Program-made: the position numbers and the translations under genes
Notes under the pieces: model-generated
What the model was told of the DNA's origin: nothing
What the model saw: the letters and a program-made list of their open reading frames with translations, nothing else
The model's database searches: none
Shown: positions 56,485-64,000 of the stretch, in pieces
How the letters are laid out: each line of letters opens with the position of its first letter
Numbering within the stretch: position 1 is the first letter of the stretch
Origin: Pelagibacterium sediminicola
GTDB lineage: Bacteria > Pseudomonadota > Alphaproteobacteria > Rhizobiales > Devosiaceae
NCBI RefSeq assembly: GCF_003390885.1
Contig: NZ_QMEL01000003.1
Location: 310,001 to 374,000 of the forward strand
Reading direction: 5' to 3'
Length of the DNA stretch: 64,000 bases

Positions 56485-56901
56485 ATGCGTCTTGTTCTTT
56501 CCGCCGTGCTCGCGGCGGTTGCGTTCTTTTCCTTTACGGGCAGCGGGCAAACCCGAGATGCTCAATCGGTGATAAACACCATGCTTGCCGAACTGGGAGA
56601 ACGGCGCCCTCAGGGATGTCCCAGCCGGTGGTGCGCGTGCTACATGGACACCGTACTCGCCCGCACGGGGCTGTTACCCCACGGCACTAATCGTGCCCGC
56701 GACTTTGCCAGCTACGGCCAGGAAGCTCAGCCGGGCGCGGTCGGCGCCATCATGGTAATGAACAATCATGTGGGCGTGGTCGTAGGGCAATGCGAGAACG
56801 GCCAGACCCGGATCGTCTCGGGCAATTATTCCAATCGGGTCGCACTGGGCTGCTACAATCCCGGCCGCGCAATCGCCTGGCGAGCTCCTGTCCGGCATTA
56901 A
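56485..56901 (+). CDS. Secreted TIGR02594/NlpC-P60-like protein
   Basis: 138 residues from the ATG at 56485 with a signal peptide (LVLSAVLAAVAFFSFTG). The mature part has a Cys in RWCACYMDTVL, a His in NNHVGVVVG and SGNYSNRV, the Cys-His layout of CHAP/NlpC-P60-like cell-wall peptidases grouped as TIGR02594. A cell-wall or periplasmic peptidase role is plausible. It stands alone before tRNA-Gln. Confidence 0.75.
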   Translation: MRLVLSAVLAAVAFFSFTGSGQTRDAQSVINTMLAELGERRPQGCPSRWCACYMDTVLARTGLLPHGTNRARDFASYGQEAQPGAVGAIMVMNNHVGVVVGQCENGQTRIVSGNYSNRVALGCYNPGRAIAWRAPVRH

Positions 56902-56998
56902 GCGAAGGGTCAAGCGGCAAAGTGCAATTGCAGGCTTGAAATCGACATCATCTGCGGCTAAACAGGCGCCACATCGACGCGGCCCACACCGCGCGCGT

Positions 56999-57072
56999 TG
57001 GGGAATAGGTTAACGGTAGACCCACGGACTCTGACTCCGTTAGTCCTGGTTCGAATCCAGGTTCCCCAGCCA
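56999..57072 (+). tRNA. tRNA-Gln (anticodon CUG)
   Basis: Acceptor TGGGGAA (56999-57005) pairs with TTCCCCA (57062-57068), G is the discriminator and CCA is encoded (57070-57072). The anticodon arm ACGGA/TCCGT encloses the loop CTCTGAC with anticodon CTG. The T arm CCTGG-TTCGAAT-CCAGG is canonical. Length is 74 bases. The 3' end is repeated at 57234-57246. Confidence 0.95.
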
Positions 57073-57076
57073 TTTT
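57064..57076 (+). repeat. 13-bp direct repeat at the tRNA-Gln 3' end (att-like, copy 1)
   Basis: CCCCAGCCATTTT covers the last acceptor bases, CCA and following T-run of tRNA-Gln. An exact copy is at 57234-57246. Duplication of a tRNA 3' end is the usual footprint of a tyrosine recombinase-mediated integration. Confidence 0.6.
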
Positions 57077-57233
57077 ATCATTAAAATCAATATACTACGG
57101 TGGAAATTGCGATCCGTAGCTTAGATTTCATGTCGCGTCATGTTGCAGTCTAAACTCGCCTGTTTCCGGGCTTCTCAGTTTGGACACGGCAGCCCGCCGC
57201 ATCCTGTCGTGGTTTTCGGGCACTCACGACTTG

Positions 57234-57246
57234 CCCCAGCCATTTT
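57234..57246 (+). repeat. 13-bp direct repeat of the tRNA-Gln 3' end (att-like, copy 2)
   Basis: Exact copy of 57064-57076, 170 bases downstream. The 157 bases between the copies contain no gene. A coding remnant lies just beyond (57278-57436), so this may be what remains after loss of an integrated element. Confidence 0.55.
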
Positions 57247-57277
57247 CGCGGACATGCAACGCGAGGGATAGCCGTCC

Positions 57278-57436
57278 CTATCCTTTAAGCCGCCCCCCAT
57301 CTTCCGGGCCCCAATTCGCCATCGTCAGGGCTGTGTTGAGGTCGCCAGGGGCGAGACCGGCCTCATTTGCTTGGGACAGGGCTTGAACGATGGTGGCAAG
57401 GGCGCGGGCATGTCCGCCGGCGTCATATGCCTGCAC
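57278..57436 (-). pseudogene. Coding remnant next to the att-like repeat
   Basis: A 52-residue frame from a possible GTG at 57436 to TAG at 57280-57278 reads like real protein: VQAYDAGGHARALATIVQA and then AGLAPGDLNTALTMANW. It is preceded by an in-frame stop and by short tandem ACGGACCC-type repeats, so it looks like the C-terminal end of a decayed gene. I cannot name the family. The rest of the 57073-57523 gap shows a small palindrome (CTGTCAG/CTGACAG, 57458-57473). Confidence 0.4.
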
Positions 57437-57523
57437 GGACCCACGGACCCACGGAAGCTGTCAGTCCTGACAGTAACCAGATGACCATGACATTGCGTAG
57501 TGCCAGTTCGGCATTCAGATCCT

Positions 57524-58039
57524 CTATGATATCAGTTCCGTCATGCGGCCCAGCGCCGCCGTAAAACCGCGTAACGAGATATCGAAAGCAACAGGCTGAG
57601 CGGAATTGGCCGCCACGGCGGCAGCTCTGAGGACATTCCCTGCCTCGAGGTCAGCGATGGTGGAAGCCTCGAAGCGCACCGGCGCGATGCAGCCATTGGG
57701 CAGGCATGTGGAGAAAGCCAACCGCGGACCCGGCTGCTCATCGATTGCGAGCGAGATTCCCTGCGCCAGTGCCAGCCCGAACGGGAGGAGCAACGCACCT
57801 TCGATACCGCCGTCCGCGCCAGCGCGAAACTCTGCCGTCAGCACATGCTGGCCGGTTTGCGTGCTGCTTTGTACCTGCCGCATGAGGCAGATGGTGTCCC
57901 CCTCGGGCGCTTCACACGCGATCACCCAGTCCTGATAGGTTTCGACCAGCGACTCCGCTCCGCCCGGCAAGGGGCCAGAAAATGCATAGCTGGATGCAGC
58001 AAGGGAAAATGCAGCGGCAAACAGTGCGCGCATCGTCAT
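57524..58039 (-). CDS. Invasion-associated locus B (IalB) family protein
   Basis: 171-residue exported protein: signal peptide (ALFAAAFSLAASSYAFS), then the IalB pattern YQDWVIACE (Cys42), CLMRQ (Cys51), the FSTCLPNGC pair (Cys112, Cys117) and a VAFDISLRGFTAAL end. IalB of Bartonella assists erythrocyte invasion; free-living relatives have no defined role. The ATG overlaps the tpsA stop by four bases and has GGAGGAAGAGG upstream, so it is translated with the exoprotein. Confidence 0.82.
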   Translation of the reverse strand: MTMRALFAAAFSLAASSYAFSGPLPGGAESLVETYQDWVIACEAPEGDTICLMRQVQSSTQTGQHVLTAEFRAGADGGIEGALLLPFGLALAQGISLAIDEQPGPRLAFSTCLPNGCIAPVRFEASTIADLEAGNVLRAAAVAANSAQPVAFDISLRGFTAALGRMTELIS

Positions 58040-61000
58040 TCGACCTCTTCCTCCGTTTCCCAGTCCAGATCAATGATGCCGGCATCAGCGGACAGGACGT
58101 CGCTTGTGGGGAGCGAGAACAAGCAACCGATGCATGTGTCCGCGCCGAATGATCGGCCGTGCATTGGCATAGGTGGATCAACCATGACGTTGATGTCGGC
58201 CATGGCGCTCGCGGTGGTGGCTGCGAGCGTGTAGTTGTCCGCGTCGACGCCACCGAGCGACAGGCCGGTGATCATCACCTTTTTTCCCGCGCCCGTATCG
58301 GAGTCCGCAAAATTGCCAGTCGCCGAAGCAAGGTTCAGCACGTCACCCGCCACCATTCCGGTGAAACCCGCTTCGGAAAGATTCAGCGCGGCGGCGGTCG
58401 TGCCATCATAAATCTTGTCCAACGCCTCAATGCCGGTAACGGCGGAGATGGTCGCCTTGGCGATATCGGCTGCCGTTACCGCAGTATCGTCGGCCAGGAC
58501 ATAATTGCCCGCGTCAGCGCCGCCCACCGCCAAGTCCGTTATATTGATCGCCTTGCCCGTTCCAGCATTCTTGTCTGTGAAGGCGCCGGTGCCACCGGAC
58601 ACCGTCAGAACATCGCCCGCCACGATGCCGGCAAAGCTCGCGCCGGAGGTGTCGAGCGTCGCGAGCGTCGTGCCGTCATAGACCCTGTCTTCCGCCGTAA
58701 TGCCTGCAATATGGGTGATGGTCGCCCTGTCGATGGTCAATATGCCATCCGCATAGGCGATATCGTAGTTGTCGGAAACGAGACCCGACAGAGCGATAAC
58801 ATAGCCGCCGGCGTTGGTAGCACCCTGGGCATTGCCGCCATAGGCCAGGCTGCCGGTGAGAACCGCCTCGTCCTCGCCGCCGACGAATCCGGTATAGCTG
58901 ACCCCGTTGCCACCGCTATAGGCCAGAGCGTCGTAGGTCTTGCTGTCATCGTTCGCAGTAACGGTGAGGGATGCCTTGTCGATGGTCAAACTCCCACCGA
59001 CGAAGGTCAGCTCGTAGTTTTCGTCGTTGCCGCTGGCGGTGTGCGCATAGATTCCGGTATTGGTGCCGTTGCCGCCGCTGGTGGTAACCCCATCTAGCAC
59101 ACTTTCGTCTTCGCCACCCACCAGGCCGGTGGCGGTAAACCCGGAGACGCTCTGCGTGCCGCCATTGTAGGTCACGGTACCACTGTTGGCGGTCACCGTC
59201 GCTGCCGACTTGTCGATCGTGAGGGTGCCGTCGACATAACCGATATCGTAGTTGTCGGAAACGAGGCCCGACAGAGCGATGGCATAGCCGCCGGCGTTGG
59301 TAGCACCCTGGGCACTGCCGCCATAGGCCAGGCTGCCGGTGACAACCGCCTCGTCCTCACCGCCGACGAAACCGGTGTAGCTGACTCCGTTGCCGCCGTT
59401 ATAGGCCAGAGCGTCGTAAGTCTTGCTGTCATCGTTCGCGATTACGGTGAGGGATGCCTTGTCGACGGTCAGGGTGCCCGGGTTGATGACCAGGTCATAG
59501 CCCTGCTGGGTGGAATAAAGCCCACCGAGACCGATGGCATAGTCGCCGGCATTGGTGCCGCTGCCGGAATAGGCGGAATCGCCGAGCAAAAGAGCTGCGT
59601 CATGACTTTCGATGACGGTATGACTGCCGGTGGCAGACTGCTCCGCACCATTATAGGTCACTGATTGAGCCACATCACCGAGGTCGACCGCCAACGGCGT
59701 TAAAAAGGCGCGCAGCAAGGGGGTGGTGTGGCCATCGTAGATGCGCCAAGCGCTACCGGTGCCACCCTGGACGTCAATATCGCCGCCCCAGTTGGCGAAG
59801 GTGGACAATTGCTGCAAATCGGCCATCGTCCTGCCTTCGCCCCGGTTGTTGGAGTAGCCACCGATGATGGAACTTCCGCCGGCATCGGTGGTGGCAAAGA
59901 AGCTCTGATTTATAGGCCCCGAACCCGCGCCCACCAGTCCGCCAACATCGTTTGCGCCTGTCACGCTGCCCATGGCGTAGCTCTGGCGAATAAGACCATC
60001 GCTATTCTGATAGCCTGCCAAGCCACCGACGTAGCGCGTGCCGATTGCCGCGACGTCGGCATAGCTTTGAATGATATAGCCGCCAATGCCGTTGTAACCC
60101 ACCAGCCCACCGACAAAGTCACTACCGGTCACCGTCCCCGTCGCGTAGCTTTGAGTGATCGTAGAGCCGCTTTGGAGCCTGCCCACCAGCGCCCCCACGG
60201 TGTCCTTGCCCGTCACCTGGGCGTTTTCCAGCCCCACATGACGGATGTCCGCGTAATAGGTGAAGCCGAACAGGCCGGTATTACTTCTTCCGGGGCGGTT
60301 GACGGTGAGATCGCTGATGACATGGCCGAGGCCGTCGAAAATGCCGCTGAAACGGTCGTCAAGATTTCCAATCGGCAGAAAACCCGCGCCGCTGTTCCAG
60401 CCGGCGGTCGCCACGGCGTCGATATCCGTGGCCAGGGCATAGAAGACCGGGTCCCAATAACTTCCTAGGTCGTTGCCCATGGCCTGCAACTGATTCACAT
60501 CGTGAATGAGCGTGAAAGCATCGCCGTTGACGCTGAAACTGCCGCCCGAGCCGGCGGTAAAGCTAACCGGGGCGCCGAGGTGATAGCCGCTGCCGCCGTA
60601 GTTGAGCGCAAGACCGCCGCCGCTGTTGGCTACCGTGATGGGTGCGTTGATATGGATATCGTCATGGGCGTCGAGGGTAAGTGTGGTAGGGGCGTCCCAA
60701 TTCACCGCCGCGTTGATACGAATGTCGCCAGGCTCGCTGCCCGTTTCGGCAGTCTGCAGGGTGATATTGGTGCTAGCCAGGTTGGTGCTGAGGGTATCGG
60801 CGCCTATGCCGCTCTCGGTCTGTGCCGCGCCGCCCGCGCCAACGGTGAAGTCGGTGGGGTCGATCAGCCAGTCGCCTGTTTCGCCGTCTGCGGCAAGGGT
60901 CGTGACGCGGGCGTCCTCGGCGATTTCCACCCGCGCCGCGCTGGTTTCCACAAAGCCGCCATCGCCGCCATCGGGGGCGGAAGCATCCAGAGTGCCGGAC

Positions 61001-61893
61001 ACCTGCACTTCACCATGGGCCATATCGCCGAGCAGCAGGATGCGGCCATTCCTGTTGGCGATGGTTTTGGCTTCCACCGTGCCCGAATTGTTGACCACGC
61101 CTTGCATGGCCTCGCTGGCGCCCCTGGCAGTCAGGACCGCAAGCCCGCCATCGGCCTGAACGAGACCGCGATTTTCGACAAGCGTCGCAACATCCGAGGC
61201 TTTGACTTCAACCGAAAGCAGGCCATCGCCGTCGAAATCGAGCAGAACGTCGGTGCCGCCTACCAGCGCGGTATCGCCGGTGATGGTGCCCTCATTGATG
61301 ACGCTCGGCGCGATCAGCGCCACCACACCGCCGGAGAGATTGCCCTCGTTGAAGATGGCGCCGCCATTGCCGCTGAAATCATAGGTGCCGGACAGGAAAT
61401 CCTCGTTGCCGACCCCCAGGGTGGAGGCGACGAACCCGCCCGTCTGCACGCTGCCCGTCCTGCCGATGGCGATGCCGTTGGGATTGACGAGAAAGACCTG
61501 ACCATTGGCGCTGAGGCTGCCCAGAATCCGGCTCGGATCCTGCTCCGTCACCCGGTTGAGGGCCACCGAGGAACTGCCGGGCTGGCTGAAGGTGACCGAG
61601 TAATCCGCGCCAATCGAAAAGTCCTGCCAGTTGGCGATCATCCGATCGGTGGACTGGTAGATCGTCATGGCATTGCCATCGACGGCAATCGCGGCAGATC
61701 CGGAAATCACCTGCCCGCCGGACGGCAGATCCCCGGCAAGAGCCGGCATGCTGAGCATTGCGCCTGCCACCAGCAACGGCGCGAACTTGCCACGACAACT
61801 CTTCGCCTTGCCGCCCCCACCGCGCATGCATTCCGCAAGGACGACAAGACGCCCGAGGGCCTTCGACCAGACATGCTTGTGGGCGTGGTTCAT
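58036..61893 (-). CDS. Two-partner secretion exoprotein (TpsA, filamentous-haemagglutinin type)
   Basis: 1285-residue secreted beta-helical protein. The N-terminus NHAHKHVWSKALGRLVV is an extended signal-peptide region, followed by a hydrophobic signal ending PALA. Residues about 55-300 are the TPS domain with the VFLVNPNGI motif recognised by TpsB. About 555-690 has GLUG-type repeats (VGGLVGYNG). About 750-1056 holds MBG-type repeats, two nearly identical at DNA level. About 1058-1234 has two YDG repeats (DRVYDGTTLATLD, DKIYDGTTAAALN). The C-terminus carries Cys1254 and Cys1257 (DTCIGC) and an acidic tail. Probably an adhesin. Confidence 0.92.
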   Translation of the reverse strand: MNHAHKHVWSKALGRLVVLAECMRGGGGKAKSCRGKFAPLLVAGAMLSMPALAGDLPSGGQVISGSAAIAVDGNAMTIYQSTDRMIANWQDFSIGADYSVTFSQPGSSSVALNRVTEQDPSRILGSLSANGQVFLVNPNGIAIGRTGSVQTGGFVASTLGVGNEDFLSGTYDFSGNGGAIFNEGNLSGGVVALIAPSVINEGTITGDTALVGGTDVLLDFDGDGLLSVEVKASDVATLVENRGLVQADGGLAVLTARGASEAMQGVVNNSGTVEAKTIANRNGRILLLGDMAHGEVQVSGTLDASAPDGGDGGFVETSAARVEIAEDARVTTLAADGETGDWLIDPTDFTVGAGGAAQTESGIGADTLSTNLASTNITLQTAETGSEPGDIRINAAVNWDAPTTLTLDAHDDIHINAPITVANSGGGLALNYGGSGYHLGAPVSFTAGSGGSFSVNGDAFTLIHDVNQLQAMGNDLGSYWDPVFYALATDIDAVATAGWNSGAGFLPIGNLDDRFSGIFDGLGHVISDLTVNRPGRSNTGLFGFTYYADIRHVGLENAQVTGKDTVGALVGRLQSGSTITQSYATGTVTGSDFVGGLVGYNGIGGYIIQSYADVAAIGTRYVGGLAGYQNSDGLIRQSYAMGSVTGANDVGGLVGAGSGPINQSFFATTDAGGSSIIGGYSNNRGEGRTMADLQQLSTFANWGGDIDVQGGTGSAWRIYDGHTTPLLRAFLTPLAVDLGDVAQSVTYNGAEQSATGSHTVIESHDAALLLGDSAYSGSGTNAGDYAIGLGGLYSTQQGYDLVINPGTLTVDKASLTVIANDDSKTYDALAYNGGNGVSYTGFVGGEDEAVVTGSLAYGGSAQGATNAGGYAIALSGLVSDNYDIGYVDGTLTIDKSAATVTANSGTVTYNGGTQSVSGFTATGLVGGEDESVLDGVTTSGGNGTNTGIYAHTASGNDENYELTFVGGSLTIDKASLTVTANDDSKTYDALAYSGGNGVSYTGFVGGEDEAVLTGSLAYGGNAQGATNAGGYVIALSGLVSDNYDIAYADGILTIDRATITHIAGITAEDRVYDGTTLATLDTSGASFAGIVAGDVLTVSGGTGAFTDKNAGTGKAINITDLAVGGADAGNYVLADDTAVTAADIAKATISAVTGIEALDKIYDGTTAAALNLSEAGFTGMVAGDVLNLASATGNFADSDTGAGKKVMITGLSLGGVDADNYTLAATTASAMADINVMVDPPMPMHGRSFGADTCIGCLFSLPTSDVLSADAGIIDLDWETEEEVE
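58732..58990 (-). repeat. MBG repeat unit, copy 2 (within tpsA)
   Basis: This ~259-bp unit encodes KASLTVTANDDSKTYDALAY to the following LTID and is nearly identical to the unit at 59214-59471. A third, diverged MBG unit (TVTYNGGTQSVSGFTATGL) lies between them. Such direct repeats can recombine and change the length of the exoprotein. Confidence 0.8.
59214..59471 (-). repeat. MBG repeat unit, copy 1 (within tpsA)
   Basis: This ~258-bp unit encodes KASLTVIANDDSKTYDALAY to LTID and matches the copy at 58732-58990 with only scattered differences. The copies are about 482 bp apart. Confidence 0.8.
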
Positions 61894-61901
61894 GGAGCCT
61901 C

Positions 61902-63611
61902 CTAAAACCGAACGGCGCCGGTGAGCCAGAATTGCTGATTGCCGCCCGCGTCATCGGTGACATCGCGGCCAGGATTGGAGCCAAGACTGTGGGCGTAGCT
62001 TACCGAAAAGCTAAGGTTCTCGCGTGCCCAGCGGGCCGACATTCCGGCAGACGCCAATCCGTAGGCGTTACAGCCGCAGGCATTGGCGTTGGGCACGCCA
62101 TTGGAGCCGGCGTTCATCCACACGTGTCCGCCGTCAAGGAAAGCCGCGAGCTGCAGGTCCCCATAGTCTTCTGGAATCGGGGCGTCATAGCGTAGTTCCG
62201 CCGTGCCCAGCACGCCCATGTCGCCCCGCCCTTCGCCGACGGGCCAGCCGCGGACGCCGTGGGGACCACCGAGTGAAAAGTCCTGTGATGAATCGAGGTT
62301 CTTGTTCGCCCACTGCCCGTAAATCCGGCCGAAGAGCGAAAAATCGCCCGGAAGATCCTGCAGGCGTGCCAGTGAGGCATTGACGCGGTGAAACGCGCCC
62401 TGCGTTTGCAGTCCCGCCTCATCCGCCGTCAGTGACGACGCTTCACGCGAAAGATCGAGGCCGCCATAGGTCCAGCCGAGCGAAAAGAAAGAAAGGCCAC
62501 CGCCGAACAAGCTATCCCGCGCATCGCCGGAAAGCCCCAGCGTGCCGGAGATCACGCGTTTGTCCGCCAGGCGCCCGAAGATGCTGTCATCGACGAGTAC
62601 CTTTCCGTTGACGCTGCCGCTGATCTCCAGATTGAAATCGCGGCTTCGTGCGAGGGCGTAGTCCAGTCCCAGTCCGGCACTGTGAGCATATCCCTCAAGC
62701 TCGAGCGCCCCCCCGACATCATCGATATTACGGTAGGTGAGAAAAGAATAGTTTGCCTCGGCCGTAAGGCCCGAAGGGCCAACTGGCATGCTGAAGGCGG
62801 TGGAGACGAATTGCTGTCCTTGGGAAGCCGCAATGGACAAATTGGTAAGATCACCGAGCCCGGAAAGGTCGGTCAGCGTGACTTCGACGTTGCCCTGGAC
62901 CACGCCGGTGGCCGGATCGCCGAAATTGTCGCTCGAAACGCGTGCCGAGAAGCGCGGTGTCTGTGTGACATCCACCACCAGATCGCTGGTGCCTGCCGTT
63001 TCGCCCGGTTTCAGCTTTGCCCGCGCCGTGACGCCGGGATGATCGTTCATCCGCAACAGCGCTTCTTCCAGATCTTCTTTGCGGACTGCGTTCACGGCAA
63101 TATGGGAGGCTGCGATTGTTGCCAGCCGCTCCTCACTCGCCCGGACGTCCCCAGCGCGCTGGAACGCGGTGTTCGCCAGCCTTCCCTCCACAATTTCAAT
63201 TGTGAGTATGCCCTCCGTAATGTCCTGCGGCGGAAGCACCGCGCGGGCCAGAAGCATCCCCTCTCGTTGCAAGGTCGCCGTCACTTCATCGGCCAGTGCA
63301 TGAAGCCCGTTGATGCCAAGGCGCTCGTCGATGGCCCCCTCAAGCAGCCGTGTCCGCTCCTCCACCGGCAACAATTCCGCATGGCCGGTAAACCGCACCC
63401 CACGGAGAATGATTGTCGCGCCGCGTTCGTCTTTGGCGACACCTGATGGCGCTTGCGGTTCATCTTCCCTCTCCGGCAGTTGTTCCTGTTGCGGCACTTC
63501 CCTCAACTGCTGCTCACGCAAAAGCGACCCCGCGTCCTGCGCCAGGACCAGAGGCGCAAACACCCACATGCCCGCGCATGCCAGCACCCGCAGAAATAGC
63601 CTCTCGTGCAT
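61902..63611 (-). CDS. Two-partner secretion transporter (TpsB, ShlB/FhaC/HecB family)
   Basis: Outer-membrane Omp85-superfamily pore that exports the TpsA protein. From the ATG at 63611 (GGAGG upstream) the protein has 569 residues: a signal peptide ending VLAQD, a Gln/Glu/Pro-rich N-terminal stretch, POTRA_2-type domain (ILRGVRFTGHAELLPVEE; PPQDITEGILTIEIVEGRL), and a 16-strand barrel. The L6 motif is GVRGWPVGEGRG, with Trp in place of the usual Tyr/Phe of VRGY. The C-terminal Phe is present. tpsA starts eight bases after the stop. Confidence 0.93.
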   Translation of the reverse strand: MHERLFLRVLACAGMWVFAPLVLAQDAGSLLREQQLREVPQQEQLPEREDEPQAPSGVAKDERGATIILRGVRFTGHAELLPVEERTRLLEGAIDERLGINGLHALADEVTATLQREGMLLARAVLPPQDITEGILTIEIVEGRLANTAFQRAGDVRASEERLATIAASHIAVNAVRKEDLEEALLRMNDHPGVTARAKLKPGETAGTSDLVVDVTQTPRFSARVSSDNFGDPATGVVQGNVEVTLTDLSGLGDLTNLSIAASQGQQFVSTAFSMPVGPSGLTAEANYSFLTYRNIDDVGGALELEGYAHSAGLGLDYALARSRDFNLEISGSVNGKVLVDDSIFGRLADKRVISGTLGLSGDARDSLFGGGLSFFSLGWTYGGLDLSREASSLTADEAGLQTQGAFHRVNASLARLQDLPGDFSLFGRIYGQWANKNLDSSQDFSLGGPHGVRGWPVGEGRGDMGVLGTAELRYDAPIPEDYGDLQLAAFLDGGHVWMNAGSNGVPNANACGCNAYGLASAGMSARWARENLSFSVSYAHSLGSNPGRDVTDDAGGNQQFWLTGAVRF

Positions 63612-63690
63612 GACTTCCCGGACCTCCAAGGGTGAATCCTGGCTCCATGAATGAGCGAGGGCGGCACGGATTTAAGAAGGAACATGGTGC

Positions 63691-63722
63691 AGGCTCAATA
63701 CCATGGATATGGTATTGAGCCT
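63691..63722. promoter_or_regulatory. Perfect 14-bp inverted repeat upstream of the tps operon
   Basis: AGGCTCAATACCAT (63691-63704) and ATGGTATTGAGCCT (63709-63722) are exact inverted repeats around GGAT. It lies 80 bases before the tpsB ATG and 50 bases after the stop of the gene at the window edge. No T-run follows on either strand, so an operator for a dimeric regulator is favoured over a terminator. Confidence 0.6.
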
Positions 63723-63772
63723 TTGGTCTCGCATGACTGCGCTCAGGTAATCGGCTTTGGCATTCGGACTGG

Positions 63773-64000
63773 CTACGCCACTTGGCGTATCTCCGGAGCG
63801 AGAGGCATCTTCCCGTTAGCTCCACGTCCGAGGACGGCATCTATCACTTCTTCATTTTTGTCCTTACGTACTGAAATCTCATTGAGCGCCCATGCATGAG
63901 CGGCATTGAATACGTCCATATGGCGGTCGAAGCTCATGACGCTGGCACCGGAAAATCGAGGTGGGCTCAGAACCAGATCCTGCGGTGTGACCGGCAAGTC
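63773..64000 (-). CDS. Partial unrecognised protein cut by the window end
   Basis: An open frame continues beyond base 64000 and ends at 63773. It encodes at least 75 residues, including LSPPRFSGASVMSFDRHMDV and a charged ISVRKDKNEEVIDAVLG end. The frame precedes the tps operon on the same strand. I recognise no family; it may be the C-terminus of a regulator or a small protein with a TTG start at 63997. Confidence 0.4.
   Translation of the reverse strand, partial: DLPVTPQDLVLSPPRFSGASVMSFDRHMDVFNAAHAWALNEISVRKDKNEEVIDAVLGRGANGKMPLAPEIRQVA

Noticed and set aside
58732-59471. Regular repeats considered as a CRISPR array
   Set aside because: Units are ~258 bp, in frame and encode MBG domains; there are no short spacers.
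60502-61905. 467-residue plus-strand open frame opposite tpsA
   Set aside because: It mirrors the TPS domain coding strand and has no family features; the opposite strand has a full TpsA start, TPS motif and repeats.
63691-63722. Inverted repeat as an intrinsic terminator
   Set aside because: No T-run follows the stem on either strand.

Overview
The window is GC-rich chromosomal DNA of an alphaproteobacterium. Gene order (lptF-lptG-lptD-surA-pdxA-rsmA; gmk-yicC-mltG-fabF-acpP; rpsF-rpsR-rplI-dnaB-alr-radA-cvpA-purF), the alphaproteobacterial LexA box GTTC-N7-GTTC before radA, and protein character point to Hyphomicrobiales, most likely a Devosia/Pelagibacterium-type organism. The family assignment is inference from synteny, not from a database search.

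Layout. 0.1-2.2 kb: holC and pepA (minus). 2.5-9.8 kb: an envelope-biogenesis operon (lptF, lptG, lptD, surA) overlapping into pdxA and rsmA. 9.8-17.7 kb, minus strand: a VapBC module, gmk, yicC, mltG, fabF, acpP, a BrnTA module, fabG, fabD. 17.8-18.6 kb: a small HhH protein and a universal stress protein. 19.0-28.7 kb, plus strand: ribosomal proteins S6/S18/L9, dnaB, a second BrnT with an HTH antitoxin, alr, radA, cvpA, purF and an SDR gene. 29.0-31.2 kb: der and a TPR-like membrane protein.

31.6-43.9 kb is the most interesting block. acs and a complete branched-chain-amino-acid-type ABC transporter (livFGMH plus a Tat-exported binding protein) diverge from a ScfR/RamB-type regulator. This is followed on the plus strand by a stand-alone receiver protein, a 78-residue membrane protein and a sodium/solute-symporter histidine kinase with a STAC-like linker (CbrA/CrbS architecture). 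Together they look like a locus for sensing and using short-chain carboxylates or acyl-CoA. The regulator carries a stretch resembling a histidine-kinase dimerisation domain.

44.0-56.9 kb: guaA, a flavoprotein, tspO, an RsmB-like methyltransferase, guaB, a PhnA-like protein that has lost its zinc ribbon, motAB without other flagellar genes, a phosphoesterase, a lipid kinase, rlmE, ppx/gppA and a small secreted peptidase-like protein. At 57.0 kb tRNA-Gln(CUG) has its 3' end duplicated 170 bp downstream next to a gene remnant, which suggests an old integration site. Beyond it lies a two-partner secretion operon (tpsB-tpsA-ialB), reading back toward the tRNA and preceded by a perfect 14-bp inverted repeat.

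Three toxin-antitoxin modules sit in gaps of core-gene operons. Several intergenic gaps carry palindromic dispersed elements, two of which (193 and 135 bp) share related terminal inverted repeats. I saw no rRNA, CRISPR array, transposase or prophage genes.
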